A stretch of DNA of 28,167 nt from the IMG/VR virus record IMGVR_UViG_3300042564_005881, positions 1 through 28,167 of that record; one strand, 5' to 3'. The DNA is from a virus. Made by a program: the position numbers and the translations under genes. This document shows, one piece after another, positions 13,913 through 20,559 of the stretch (the first letter of the stretch is position 1; every line of letters begins with the position of its first letter). The notes beneath the pieces are model-generated. The model worked only from the letters and a program-made list of their open reading frames with translations. It did not search any database and was not told the origin of the DNA.

Positions 13913-13918
13913 ATGGGC

Positions 13919-14305
13919 ATGAGTGAAATTCTTAAAGAAACGACAGTGTGGGATTGTGATTTCCAGACAAACCATACTTATTTGCTTGACAATAAAGGCA
14001 AGATTATCGCCCATGCCGTTCACGGTGGGAATAAGATAATGATATCAAAATCTGGAAATATCAAATTGGACAAACGGTACAGAACCTTTGTTCGGTCAAG
14101 CCATTCAGGTTTGGCAAAACTACTAAAAACGGAAAAACCAGCATTTGGTGTCCGTGTCTTTTTAGTAAAATCCAAAGAAAAACAATATACCGTGGAATTA
14201 TCAAATTCTGCATATTCTTGCACCTGCACAGGTTACAATTTCCGCGGGAAATGTAAACATATTTCTGCTGTTGCAGAAAAACAACAGTCATCAATTAGTG
14301 CTTGA
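13919..14305 (+). CDS. SWIM zinc-finger protein
   Basis: A 128-residue protein starting MSEILKETTVWDCDF, with a C-terminal SWIM-type zinc-binding motif CxCx8CxH (CTCTGYNFRGKCKH, about residues 101-114). SWIM domains bind DNA or protein partners in transposases, helicases and plant regulators; in short phage proteins the role is unknown. The preceding 90 residues are beta-rich with many Lys. The ATG at 13919 (or 13913) is favoured because the promoter boxes occupy the sequence upstream, so a longer frame from 13859 is not transcribed as a start. The message would be leaderless. It is followed directly by another promoter. Confidence 0.65.
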   Translation: MSEILKETTVWDCDFQTNHTYLLDNKGKIIAHAVHGGNKIMISKSGNIKLDKRYRTFVRSSHSGLAKLLKTEKPAFGVRVFLVKSKEKQYTVELSNSAYSCTCTGYNFRGKCKHISAVAEKQQSSISA

Positions 14306-14330
14306 CACTATTGCCTTTTTGTGTTACAAT
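14302..14330 (+). promoter_or_regulatory. sigma70-type promoter
   Basis: TTGACA at 14302-14307 overlaps the end of the SWIM gene. The spacer is 17 bases and TACAAT lies at 14325-14330 with TG nearby. It drives the short genes from 14360. Confidence 0.75.
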
Positions 14331-14359
14331 GGTACATATAAATTGATTGTGGAGACTTA

Positions 14360-14554
14360 ATGAATAAATTAAATTCTTTTGTTGTAATTTCGGTTGCTGA
14401 TAATATCATCAAAATGAATGACACTGAATTAAACATGCTGGCAGAAATTCTTGCTGGTTCAGTTGGTGAAAGGCTATGCAATTTTCTCTCATTCGCTATT
14501 CAGGATACTGATTTAATGAGAAAAGAAATTTTTGAAGAAATGGAGTTGGTATGA
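14360..14554 (+). CDS. hypothetical phage protein, 64 aa
   Basis: A small acidic, mostly helical protein (NDTELNMLAEILAGSVGERLCNFLSFA) without signal peptide or motif. GGAGACTTA precedes the ATG. Its TGA overlaps the ATG of the next membrane-protein gene. I do not recognise the family. It may be a regulatory or anti-host factor, but nothing in the sequence shows this. Confidence 0.6.
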   Translation: MNKLNSFVVISVADNIIKMNDTELNMLAEILAGSVGERLCNFLSFAIQDTDLMRKEIFEEMELV

Positions 14555-14709
14555 TTAGAATAATTTTAGGTTTTTTCTTGGTGTTCGGTGCAGTCGGTGG
14601 TATGGAACACATGCCAGAGGCAACAATGCTTGAATCTACCGCACAGTTTTTGCTTGCTGTGTTAGGATTGACTTTGATGCATTTCGGTACAAAAAAGTAC
14701 ACCCAATAA
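14551..14709 (+). CDS. two-helix small membrane protein, 52 aa
   Basis: Starts at the ATGA overlap with the upstream gene. Two hydrophobic segments (about residues 3-17 and 33-46) flank a short polar loop with GGMEHMPEATMLE. Proteins beginning with MIR-x-ILGF and carrying GAVGG are, as I recall, common in T4-like phages of aquatic hosts. The function is unknown; presumably it lies in the inner membrane. Confidence 0.6.
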   Translation: MIRIILGFFLVFGAVGGMEHMPEATMLESTAQFLLAVLGLTLMHFGTKKYTQ

Positions 14710-14712
14710 ACA

Positions 14713-15057
14713 ATGCTAATTTATACTTACCAAAAATCTAAAAAGAAAAAAAAGACTAAACAAGAAGCTGCTGAATATCAGCAATGGCTTGATAGTATGA
14801 AAGCACAAACAACCAATTTTTCTGAAAAATACAAAGTAAAGTCAATTCAGGTTTCTAAGAAACCAATTGAGCAATATCATCGAGAAACTCCACATTATCC
14901 AAGCCGTAACACAGGCATTGGTAATGCAACAAAACCAATTTATGGAAAACAATACACAGGTGACAAAATACTTGGTATTGGTACTTTGCATAAATCAAAT
15001 GCTGTCCCAATTTTTTCGAAGGAAGAGGCAGTGGATCAAGCAAATATGCGAAGATGA
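14713..15057 (+). CDS. conserved phage protein with IGTLHKSNAVPIF motif
   Basis: A 114-residue very basic protein. The N terminus has YTYQKSKKKKKTK, the middle is Lys- and Ser-rich and likely disordered, and the C terminus holds TGDKILGIGTLHKSNAVPIFSKEEA. I recognise this C-terminal motif as conserved across many T4-like phages, with an unknown role. The start is three bases after the stop of the membrane-protein gene. No clear ribosome binding site is visible, suggesting coupling. Confidence 0.7.
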   Translation: MLIYTYQKSKKKKKTKQEAAEYQQWLDSMKAQTTNFSEKYKVKSIQVSKKPIEQYHRETPHYPSRNTGIGNATKPIYGKQYTGDKILGIGTLHKSNAVPIFSKEEAVDQANMRR

Positions 15058-15098
15058 GAGTGTTGTTTTTAAGCAATGAGTGTTGTTTTTAAACAACA
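15058..15098 (+). repeat. 15-bp direct repeat with palindrome before a promoter
   Basis: GAGTGTTGTTTTTAA occurs at 15058-15072 and again at 15078-15092, 20 bases apart. The second copy is part of an 8-bp inverted repeat (TGTTGTTT / AAACAACA, 15081-15098). It could be an operator or a weak terminator for the upstream operon. Confidence 0.5.
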
Positions 15099-15113
15099 AG
15101 TGCCAAATAGTGC

Positions 15114-15142
15114 TTGACCTTCTTACCTTATTGTGATACAAT
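15114..15142 (+). promoter_or_regulatory. sigma70-type promoter
   Basis: TTGACC at 15114-15119, a 17-base spacer, then TACAAT at 15137-15142 with TG upstream (extended -10). The preceding TGCCAAATAGTGC nearly repeats that at 2576-2591. Confidence 0.75.
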
Positions 15143-15175
15143 GGTTACATGATGATAAAAAAAGGCGATTGAATT

Positions 15176-15925
15176 ATGAATTTATTAACAGTTGGAAACC
15201 CTAAAGTGCTCAAGGGTATGAAGCAAGGTTATATGACCTACATTTTACACCTTGCACCTGCTTCATTGTCTGGTTATAATACTTGCCCCAAGGCAACTGC
15301 AGGTTGCAAATTTGCTTGCTTGAATACTGCAGGTCGTGGCGGTATGTTCAAAAAGGGTGAATCAACCAATGTTATTCAAAATGCCCGTATTCGTAAAACG
15401 AAAATGTTTTTTGAAAATCGTGATGAATTCATGGCAAGCCTAGTTAAAGACATTGAATTGGCAATTAAACAATCAATTAAAAAAGATTTGATTCCAGTTT
15501 TTCGTTTGAATGGCACTTCCGACATATCATGGGAAAAATACAAAGTAATTCGTAACGGTGTTGTTTACAGAAATATTTTTGATGCATTTTCTCAATTTCA
15601 ATTTTATGACTACACCAAAATTCTTGGTCGCAAAGTCGCTTTGAATGATAATTATGATTTGACTTTTTCTGCTGCTGACGGAAATGATGCTGATGTGCAA
15701 AAAGCAATATTACAAGGTTACAACATCGCTACTGTTTTCGGTGTTAAGAAAACCGAACCATTACCTAAAACCTACTTTTCTCGTACAGTGATTAATGGCG
15801 ATGATTCTGATTTGCGATTCCTTGACCGCCGTGGTGTTGTTGTTGGTTTATATGCTAAAGGTAAAGCAAAAAAAGATACCTCTGGTTTTGTGAAATATCC
15901 TACCGTTATGTTGAAGGTTGCTTAA
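15176..15925 (+). CDS. GP88-family protein (Cys-cluster phage protein)
   Basis: A 249-residue member of the phage 'gene product 88' family (PF17338 type). The N terminus LLTVGNPKVLKGMKQGYMTYILHLAPASLSGYN-type sequence leads to three cysteines C37, C44 and C48 (CPKATAGCKFACLNTAGRGG). Then come NARIRKTKMFF and SFSAADGND-like segments. The CX6CX3C cluster and TIM-barrel-like pattern have led to comparison with radical-SAM proteins, but the reaction is not known. The gene has its own promoter at 15114-15142 and AAAGGCG before the ATG. The next gene begins one base after its stop. Confidence 0.8.
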   Translation: MNLLTVGNPKVLKGMKQGYMTYILHLAPASLSGYNTCPKATAGCKFACLNTAGRGGMFKKGESTNVIQNARIRKTKMFFENRDEFMASLVKDIELAIKQSIKKDLIPVFRLNGTSDISWEKYKVIRNGVVYRNIFDAFSQFQFYDYTKILGRKVALNDNYDLTFSAADGNDADVQKAILQGYNIATVFGVKKTEPLPKTYFSRTVINGDDSDLRFLDRRGVVVGLYAKGKAKKDTSGFVKYPTVMLKVA

Positions 15926-15926
15926 T

Positions 15927-16142
15927 ATGATTCGTGAAAAACAAATTGCTGTAAATAATGTTATTGATTTGACTGGGCCTGAAGGCAATGCATATTGTCT
16001 AATGGGTTATGCAAAGAGATTTGCTCGCCAACTCAACCTTGATGGCACCAAAATTATTGAAGAAATGAAAAGTGGCGACTATGAAAACCTTGTCGCAACC
16101 TTTGACAAGTATTTTGGTGACTATGTTATTTTGGAGAGATAA
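15927..16142 (+). CDS. conserved phage protein, 71 aa
   Basis: Starts MIREKQIAVNNVIDLTGPEGNAYCLMGYA and ends SGDYENLVATFDKYFGDYVILER, a pattern I recognise from many phages of Gram-negative bacteria, function unknown. The ATG at 15927 has GAAGG at about ten bases. An upstream in-frame TTG at 15918 is less likely. It is probably co-transcribed with the GP88-like gene. It is followed by a tiny membrane-protein gene. Confidence 0.7.
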   Translation: MIREKQIAVNNVIDLTGPEGNAYCLMGYAKRFARQLNLDGTKIIEEMKSGDYENLVATFDKYFGDYVILER

Positions 16143-16143
16143 T

Positions 16144-16260
16144 ATGAAATTTATATTCAAGTATCCTTGGTTGTATAATCCGTTGACTGTTCAGGTATTT
16201 GATTTTTTTGTAGTTGTTGCTTTTTTAATTATTATGTTTGGAGTGAAAAATGGGAACTAG
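16144..16260 (+). CDS. single-helix membrane protein, 38 aa
   Basis: ATG at 16144 directly after GGAGAGATAAT. One hydrophobic helix covers about residues 17-33 (VFDFFVVVAFLIIMFGV), preceded by a basic aromatic N terminus. The stop overlaps the next start by 11 bases. It is a small inner-membrane protein of unknown role. Confidence 0.55.
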   Translation: MKFIFKYPWLYNPLTVQVFDFFVVVAFLIIMFGVKNGN

Positions 16261-16639
16261 AAGCTTAACTTATGTGTATGAAGACGAAACGCCTATCATT
16301 TGTATGTATCGCCAATTCGATGGTTATCCAAGTGGTCATGGTATTGGGTTGTCTGAATTTTTGACCAAACTGAAAATTGCCAACGGAATCTCTGGTTCAC
16401 CAGAATTGTTTAGTTTTGCAAATGGCATGGGTTGTCTTGCTGCTCAAATGATTGTGAATTTCAAAAAAGCACCTGGTGGATTTTATATCTATCCAGTTGA
16501 GATGAACCAAGATTGTTGTCAAGAATATGAGTACCATGTTTATGAAAATAAAGTGGTCGTGAAGGATCCTACAGAAGTGATTTTTGAAGGTTCTTATGAT
16601 GAATTTATGTCATTTTGCTACGTTGAAGAGACTGAATGA
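16250..16639 (+). CDS. conserved phage protein (MGTRSLT family)
   Basis: A 129-residue protein starting MGTRSLTYVYED with MYRQFDGYPSGHG, a signature found in many phage and some bacterial proteins of unknown function. The central LFSFANGMGCLAAQMIVNFK and YIYPVEMNQDCCQEYEYHVY complete the pattern. The fold is likely alpha/beta. GGAGTGAAAA lies upstream within the preceding small gene. Confidence 0.75.
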   Translation: MGTRSLTYVYEDETPIICMYRQFDGYPSGHGIGLSEFLTKLKIANGISGSPELFSFANGMGCLAAQMIVNFKKAPGGFYIYPVEMNQDCCQEYEYHVYENKVVVKDPTEVIFEGSYDEFMSFCYVEETE

Positions 16640-16660
16640 GGCAAACGCCGGCGATGCCTC
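16638..16660 (+). other. hairpin abutting a promoter
   Basis: GAGGCA (16638-16643) and TGCCTC (16655-16660) form a 6-bp stem over a GC-rich loop containing CGCCGGCG. It spans the stop of the upstream gene and touches the -35 box of the next promoter. It lacks a T run; it may be a weak terminator or an operator. Confidence 0.3.
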
Positions 16661-16689
16661 TTGACAAGTTCGCCTATATGTGTTATAAT
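16661..16689 (+). promoter_or_regulatory. strong sigma70-type promoter
   Basis: TTGACA at 16661-16666, 17 bases, TATAAT at 16684-16689 with TGT before it. Both boxes are consensus. Confidence 0.8.
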
Positions 16690-16720
16690 TGAAATTCTTA
16701 AATTGATAATGGAGAAATAA

Positions 16721-17119
16721 ATGGCAAAGTCCAAAGTAGTAAAGACACCTAAGGTGAAAACAGTACGATTGAATCACACACAAAAGCTTGTGACCGTAAT
16801 GATTTCAGGTAAGATTGTAACCAGAGATGAGATTGAAGCTCTCTTGGGTGACCAAATTCAAATGTATAAGTTGTCCACCTACATGTGGGCAATTAAAACA
16901 AAGATGAACGGCATAATTAAAGTTGTCAAAGACGGCCGCAAAGTTGCTGGTTATCAGTTGATTAATCCAAACGACCTTATTGCTGTTTCTAAGGTTAAAG
17001 AGTATTTGAAGCAAACTGGTGCCGTGACCAAGTTAAAGGATTTGGGTGCAACGGAAGTGAAGAGAGAAGTTTCAGAACCTGTTGTTGAAGAAATGACGGT
17101 GACAGAAGTTACCGCCTAA
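16721..17119 (+). CDS. basic phage protein, possible winged-helix, 132 aa
   Basis: The N terminus (1-20) is a Lys-rich tail. Residues 20-90 contain a helix-turn-helix-like order (VTRDEIEALLGDQIQMYKLSTYMWAIKTKMNGIIKVVKDGRKVAGYQLI) in which the last part could be a beta wing. The C terminus (100-132) is acidic and Val/Thr/Glu-rich. A DNA-binding role is plausible but inferred only from charge and helix spacing. TGGAGAAATAA precedes the ATG. The strong promoter upstream suggests abundant early expression. Confidence 0.6.
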   Translation: MAKSKVVKTPKVKTVRLNHTQKLVTVMISGKIVTRDEIEALLGDQIQMYKLSTYMWAIKTKMNGIIKVVKDGRKVAGYQLINPNDLIAVSKVKEYLKQTGAVTKLKDLGATEVKREVSEPVVEEMTVTEVTA

Positions 17120-17183
17120 TAAATTTGCTAACGGGAAAGTTGCAAGATTTGAATATTATTGTTCACCCTGATGTAGTTTATTG

Positions 17184-17909
17184 ATGAAAAAAACTTTGTT
17201 TTGTTTACTGATGATACCATTATTTGCCAGTGCCGAGAAAACTCTTGGTGTTGGTGAGTATCGGTATGGTCCGGACACTACACAAAACTTTGCATGTCAA
17301 GCAGCTGAAGAGAAAGCAAAAGAACATGCTATAACAAGATATGTTGGTGAGCAAATTGAATCACTTGCTTATGAAATATGCCAAAACGAATCTTGTGAAA
17401 TGCAGAAGAACACCCACAATAAAATTAAAGGTGAAATAAAAACCATAATTTCAAAAGATGTAAGTACGATAGAAAATCCAGGATACACATCTTGTATTGT
17501 TTCTATTGTTGCTGATGTACAGAAGATAAAGAACACAATTAACATTTCTCTAAATGAAGACTTCTTTAATTTACGAGAAAATGATGAAATTAAATTCAGA
17601 GGCACATCTAATCGAACTGGTTATTTGACCGCATTTAATTTTTACAATGGTGTTTACTCAAAGATTTATTCAGTAAAGATTGCCTCACATAACAAAGAAT
17701 TTGTGATACCATCTACCAATACTAATAAAATCATTGCAGTCTTGCCTGATGGGCAACAACAGTCAAAAGAAATGATAATGTTTTTATTTACCGAAAATGT
17801 GGTTGATATGCAGACTAGTTATTCACAAAATGAAATGCAAAGCCTAATATATTCTATACCATTTCAAAGCCGCAAAGTTGTAAATCGTGATGTTAATATT
17901 GTAAAGTGA
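17184..17909 (+). CDS. exported protein with DUF4384-like domain
   Basis: A 241-residue protein with a signal peptide (MKKTLFCLLMIPLFASA). Residues 20-110 resemble the N-terminal part of FlgT/LPP20-type envelope proteins: a helix with ACQAAEEKAKEHAITRYVGEQIES. Residues about 125-205 (LRENDEIKFRGTSNRTGYLTAFNFYNG...) match the pattern of DUF4384, a domain found in envelope proteins and kinases. Both assignments are from motif memory and are tentative. No clear ribosome binding site precedes the ATG. The lipoprotein gene follows after 12 bases, so the two probably form an envelope-located pair. Confidence 0.6.
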   Translation: MKKTLFCLLMIPLFASAEKTLGVGEYRYGPDTTQNFACQAAEEKAKEHAITRYVGEQIESLAYEICQNESCEMQKNTHNKIKGEIKTIISKDVSTIENPGYTSCIVSIVADVQKIKNTINISLNEDFFNLRENDEIKFRGTSNRTGYLTAFNFYNGVYSKIYSVKIASHNKEFVIPSTNTNKIIAVLPDGQQQSKEMIMFLFTENVVDMQTSYSQNEMQSLIYSIPFQSRKVVNRDVNIVK

Positions 17910-17921
17910 TAGGAAATTAAA

Positions 17922-18557
17922 ATGAAAAAGCATTTTGTTATGTTGCCGTTAGTTTTAGCGCTATCAGCCTGTGGTAGCATTAAGTATGGTGTTGAAGTTG
18001 AATCTAAGAATGTGTTTACACCTTCACCCAAACGAGGTGATGAAGTGAAATATCCTCCTTGGTACACTGAAAAGAATACAGATGGCGCTTTGTATGCTGT
18101 TGCCTCAGAGTATTCTAAAGATATGCAGTATGCTGTTGATAAAGCAACATTGTCTGCTAAACGACAACTTGCTTCCAATTTTTCGTCACATGTTAGTACG
18201 GTGATGAAAGACTATGCAGTAGAAGTTGGTGACGATTCTAGTGTCATGCGTGAAATTGACCGTACCACAAAATTGATTGTCAACAAAGTAAATTTGATCG
18301 GCATTCAAAATACTAATTTCAAAATTCAACATGAACACGAAGGATATAGAGCATGGATACAATTGCGTTATTCCGTAGATGACACCAACAAATTGTTAAT
18401 GGCTGAAATCAAACGAAATCGCCAATTAGAAACAAAATTATCGGCATCTAAAGCTTTCCGTGAATTAGAAAAAGAAATCAATTCAGAGAGAGTTGGTATT
18501 ACAAAAGTTGAACCAGAAGTTCAAAATCTTGTAATTGATGTAAGACCCGTACAATGA
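17922..18557 (+). CDS. LPP20-like lipoprotein
   Basis: A 211-residue protein with a lipoprotein signal peptide and lipobox LSAC (Cys17), so it should be lipid-anchored in the envelope. The body resembles LPP20-type lipoproteins: PPWY, then ALYAVASEYSKDMQYAVDKATLSAKRQLAS, followed by a helical and beta segment ending in a charged coiled coil (about 160-195). In bacteria such proteins accompany FlgT/FlgP-type flagellar envelope factors. In a phage the role is unknown; superinfection exclusion or envelope remodelling is possible. AGGAAATTAAA precedes the start and the end overlaps the next gene. Confidence 0.7.
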   Translation: MKKHFVMLPLVLALSACGSIKYGVEVESKNVFTPSPKRGDEVKYPPWYTEKNTDGALYAVASEYSKDMQYAVDKATLSAKRQLASNFSSHVSTVMKDYAVEVGDDSSVMREIDRTTKLIVNKVNLIGIQNTNFKIQHEHEGYRAWIQLRYSVDDTNKLLMAEIKRNRQLETKLSASKAFRELEKEINSERVGITKVEPEVQNLVIDVRPVQ

Positions 18558-18739
18558 TAAAAGGTTATATTAGATATAGTGGTGCAAGTGTAATATTTCA
18601 ATTAAACCCATTACATTGGAAAGTTTGGCCTTGGTTTAGAAATGAAACGAACAGTGAATGGGGTTCAGCAGAATACACTTGCAGCTTGACATTTTTGTTT
18701 TTAACTGTTAGAATGTGGATAGATAACGGAGAATGGTAA
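18554..18739 (+). CDS. small phage protein, 61 aa
   Basis: Starts at an ATGA overlap with the lipoprotein gene. The sequence is Trp-rich with YIRYSGASVIFQLNPLHWKVWPWFR and FLFLTVRMWIDNGEW, a pattern I recognise from several phage genomes, function unknown. The C-terminal hydrophobic segment could be membrane-associated. A promoter for the next gene lies inside its 3' half. Confidence 0.65.
   Translation: MIKGYIRYSGASVIFQLNPLHWKVWPWFRNETNSEWGSAEYTCSLTFLFLTVRMWIDNGEW
18686..18714 (+). promoter_or_regulatory. sigma70-type promoter inside a coding region
   Basis: TTGACA at 18686-18691, 17 bases, TAGAAT at 18709-18714. It lies in the end of the 61-aa gene and would start transcripts near 18721, just before GGAG and the next ATG. 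Confidence 0.65.
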
Positions 18740-19044
18740 TGAAATATTGGTCAGAATTAAATAGATTAGAGGAACAAATTATCCGGCTTGAAACGCTGCG
18801 GTCTTTGTTTAGTGTACTTGCAAGTGGCGCAGAAGAAAGTAGTGAAGAAGACATTCGTAATGCTTTGTGGCACGTTGAAGATTCTTTAAGTGACATCCAT
18901 GTGAATTTGCGAAGTGAATTTAATGATCTGTGGGATATCATTTCTAATGATGATCAAGAAAACAATGCCATTGAAGAAATTAACAAGAAACACAAGGGTG
19001 GCATGAAGAAAAAGAAGATGATGCTCAATGAGGAAATGCCATAA
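18739..19044 (+). CDS. helical phage protein, 101 aa
   Basis: A mostly helical acidic protein (residues 1-80) with a Lys/Met-rich C-terminal tail (KHKGGMKKKKMM). I chose the ATG at 18739, nine bases from the GGAG; an ATG at 18733 is too close to it. The stop TAA overlaps the ATA that begins the next gene (ATAA). I do not recognise a family. Confidence 0.65.
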   Translation: MKYWSELNRLEEQIIRLETLRSLFSVLASGAEESSEEDIRNALWHVEDSLSDIHVNLRSEFNDLWDIISNDDQENNAIEEINKKHKGGMKKKKMMLNEEMP

Positions 19045-19583
19045 ACATCTTTTACCTATCACACGACCCAAAAGAATGTGCCGAATGGCATATGGATCGT
19101 CATTCAGTTAAAATGATTTTAGAATATGCTCAATTACTTTCTACTGCCCATCGTGTGCTTGATGGTGTAGAACTTAGTGGTCTTTCTGCTACAGGAAGAA
19201 AAAAGAAATTCTGGACTTTATCAGATAGCCGTGAGCATATATTGTATAAGGCTACCCATATTCATCATCCTTCAGCAGTTTGGGTGAGACAGTCTGATGC
19301 AAATTATGCTTGGTTGTATCGGTTGTTTGGTGCATTGATGGATGAGTATACCTATCGTTATGGTAAAACTCATGCATGTGAAAAACTTTCTGATGCATTA
19401 AGTTATCGACCAAAGAATATTTTGAAAAGTGAATTTACTGAACCAACTCCTGCGATGCCTGATGAAGTGAAAGTTGCAGGTGATTCTATCAAGTCTTATC
19501 GTAACTACTATATAAACAACAAGATGCATTTAGCGTCATGGAAAAAGAGAAGCCCACCAGGATGGTACAATGCCAACTTATGA
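19041..19583 (+). CDS. conserved T4-like phage protein with AUA start
   Basis: The body (HMDRHSVKMILEYAQLLSTAHRVLDG, HIHHPSAVWVRQSDANYAWLY, YTYRYGK, EPTPAMPDE, SYRNYY) belongs to a family I know from cyanophages and other T4-like phages, function not firmly assigned. Family members begin MNIFYL-x-HDP. Here exactly that sequence, NIFYLSHDPKECAEWHMDRH, is encoded in frame, starting with ATA at 19041-19043 instead of ATG. GAGGA lies seven bases before, at ideal spacing. The ATA overlaps the upstream stop as ATAA, mirroring the ATGA junctions elsewhere. The first ATG (19092) would delete the conserved N terminus and has no ribosome binding site. The predicted protein is 180 residues. Confidence 0.75.
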   Translation: MNIFYLSHDPKECAEWHMDRHSVKMILEYAQLLSTAHRVLDGVELSGLSATGRKKKFWTLSDSREHILYKATHIHHPSAVWVRQSDANYAWLYRLFGALMDEYTYRYGKTHACEKLSDALSYRPKNILKSEFTEPTPAMPDEVKVAGDSIKSYRNYYINNKMHLASWKKRSPPGWYNANL

Positions 19584-19881
19584 ATTTTTAGATACGAAAA
19601 CAGATGAAATTTTTGAAACGATTATGAAGATTAGTGAGAGAGAAGAATTTCTTTTAAGCAATCCTCATATTCAACCGGTGATATCCACACCAATGCTAGT
19701 GTCAAGTGTATCAACAACAGGAAAAGTACCTGATGGTTTCAAAGAGGTGCTTTCTAAAATTGCTGAGAAATATCCAAATAGTTCTGTTGCAGATAGGCAT
19801 GGTAGACGGTCAGCAAAAGAAGCAAAGACAAGAGACATTGTAAAAAAGTATACCGACAAGATGACGAAAAATATTAAATGA
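19570..19881 (+). CDS. conserved phage protein starting MPTYEF
   Basis: A 103-residue protein beginning MPTYEFLDTKTDEIFETIMKISEREEFL, a layout resembling FmdB-type zinc-ribbon proteins but without any cysteine. Then follow NPHIQPV, the SVSTTGKVPDGFKEVLSKIAEKYPNS segment and a basic C-terminal helix. Similar cysteine-free forms are widespread in T4-like phages, with unknown role. The start overlaps the preceding gene by 14 bases; the end overlaps the nuclease gene in an ATGA junction. Confidence 0.7.
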   Translation: MPTYEFLDTKTDEIFETIMKISEREEFLLSNPHIQPVISTPMLVSSVSTTGKVPDGFKEVLSKIAEKYPNSSVADRHGRRSAKEAKTRDIVKKYTDKMTKNIK

Positions 19882-20555
19882 CCTTTAACTTTATAAAATT
19901 ACCGGAATTAGATTTTGACTTAAAAGCAGAAACTACTGAATCTGGAAGAAAGTATGTAACGCCAAATGGTGCAAGGTATCCTTCCGTTACTACTGTATTG
20001 TCTTCCTACAGTAAGAAAGCAATCATGGAATGGAGACAAAGAGTTGGTGCTGAAGAAGCAAATAAAATTGCAGGTCGTGCTTCTCGCCGTGGTACTCAAT
20101 TGCATTTTTTATGTGAGAAGTATATTCTTGGTGAATTGACTGAAATGAAACGGCAGACACTAATGCCGTTAGATAAAATGATGTTTGGTCAATTGAGACC
20201 AAAGTTAGATAAGCATGTTGGTGATGTATATTGCCTTGAGCAGGCATTGTATAGTAACAGTTTGAGATTGGCAGGTCGTGTTGACTTGATTGCAGAATGG
20301 GATGGTGAGTTGTCAGTGATTGACTTCAAATCTTCCACAAAGGAAAAACAAGAAGGTTACATTCGTAATTACTTCATGCAATGTTCAGCTTATGCTGAGA
20401 TGTTTGGTGAAATTACAAATAGACCAATCAATAAGATTGTGGTAGCAATTGCAACCGAAGAAGAAGTGCCACAAGTATTTGTGAAAGACAAGAAAGAATA
20501 TTTGCCAGAATTGAATCAATTCATTGATAAATACTGGCGTGATATTGCTGTATGA
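19878..20555 (+). CDS. PD-(D/E)XK nuclease (RecB/Cas4-like exonuclease)
   Basis: A 225-residue nuclease of the PD-(D/E)XK superfamily. A helix with ASRRGTQLHFLCEKYILGE (about residues 67-86, with H76 and E80) precedes the core. The metal-binding core is GRVDLIAEWDGELSVIDFKSS (D and D-x-K). QCSAYAEMFGE (about 168-178) supplies the Q-x3-Y motif of RecB-type nucleases. It probably degrades DNA ends or host DNA, or acts in recombination. It is coupled to the preceding gene. The acceptor piece of the tmRNA begins at or just after its stop, so both may be on one transcript. Confidence 0.82.
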   Translation: MTFNFIKLPELDFDLKAETTESGRKYVTPNGARYPSVTTVLSSYSKKAIMEWRQRVGAEEANKIAGRASRRGTQLHFLCEKYILGELTEMKRQTLMPLDKMMFGQLRPKLDKHVGDVYCLEQALYSNSLRLAGRVDLIAEWDGELSVIDFKSSTKEKQEGYIRNYFMQCSAYAEMFGEITNRPINKIVVAIATEEEVPQVFVKDKKEYLPELNQFIDKYWRDIAV

Positions 20556-20559
20556 AGTA

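Noticed and set aside
13859-13918. Longer upstream start for the SWIM protein
   Set aside because: These codons contain the promoter -35 and -10 boxes and give an unlikely N terminus; the ATG at 13919 fits better.
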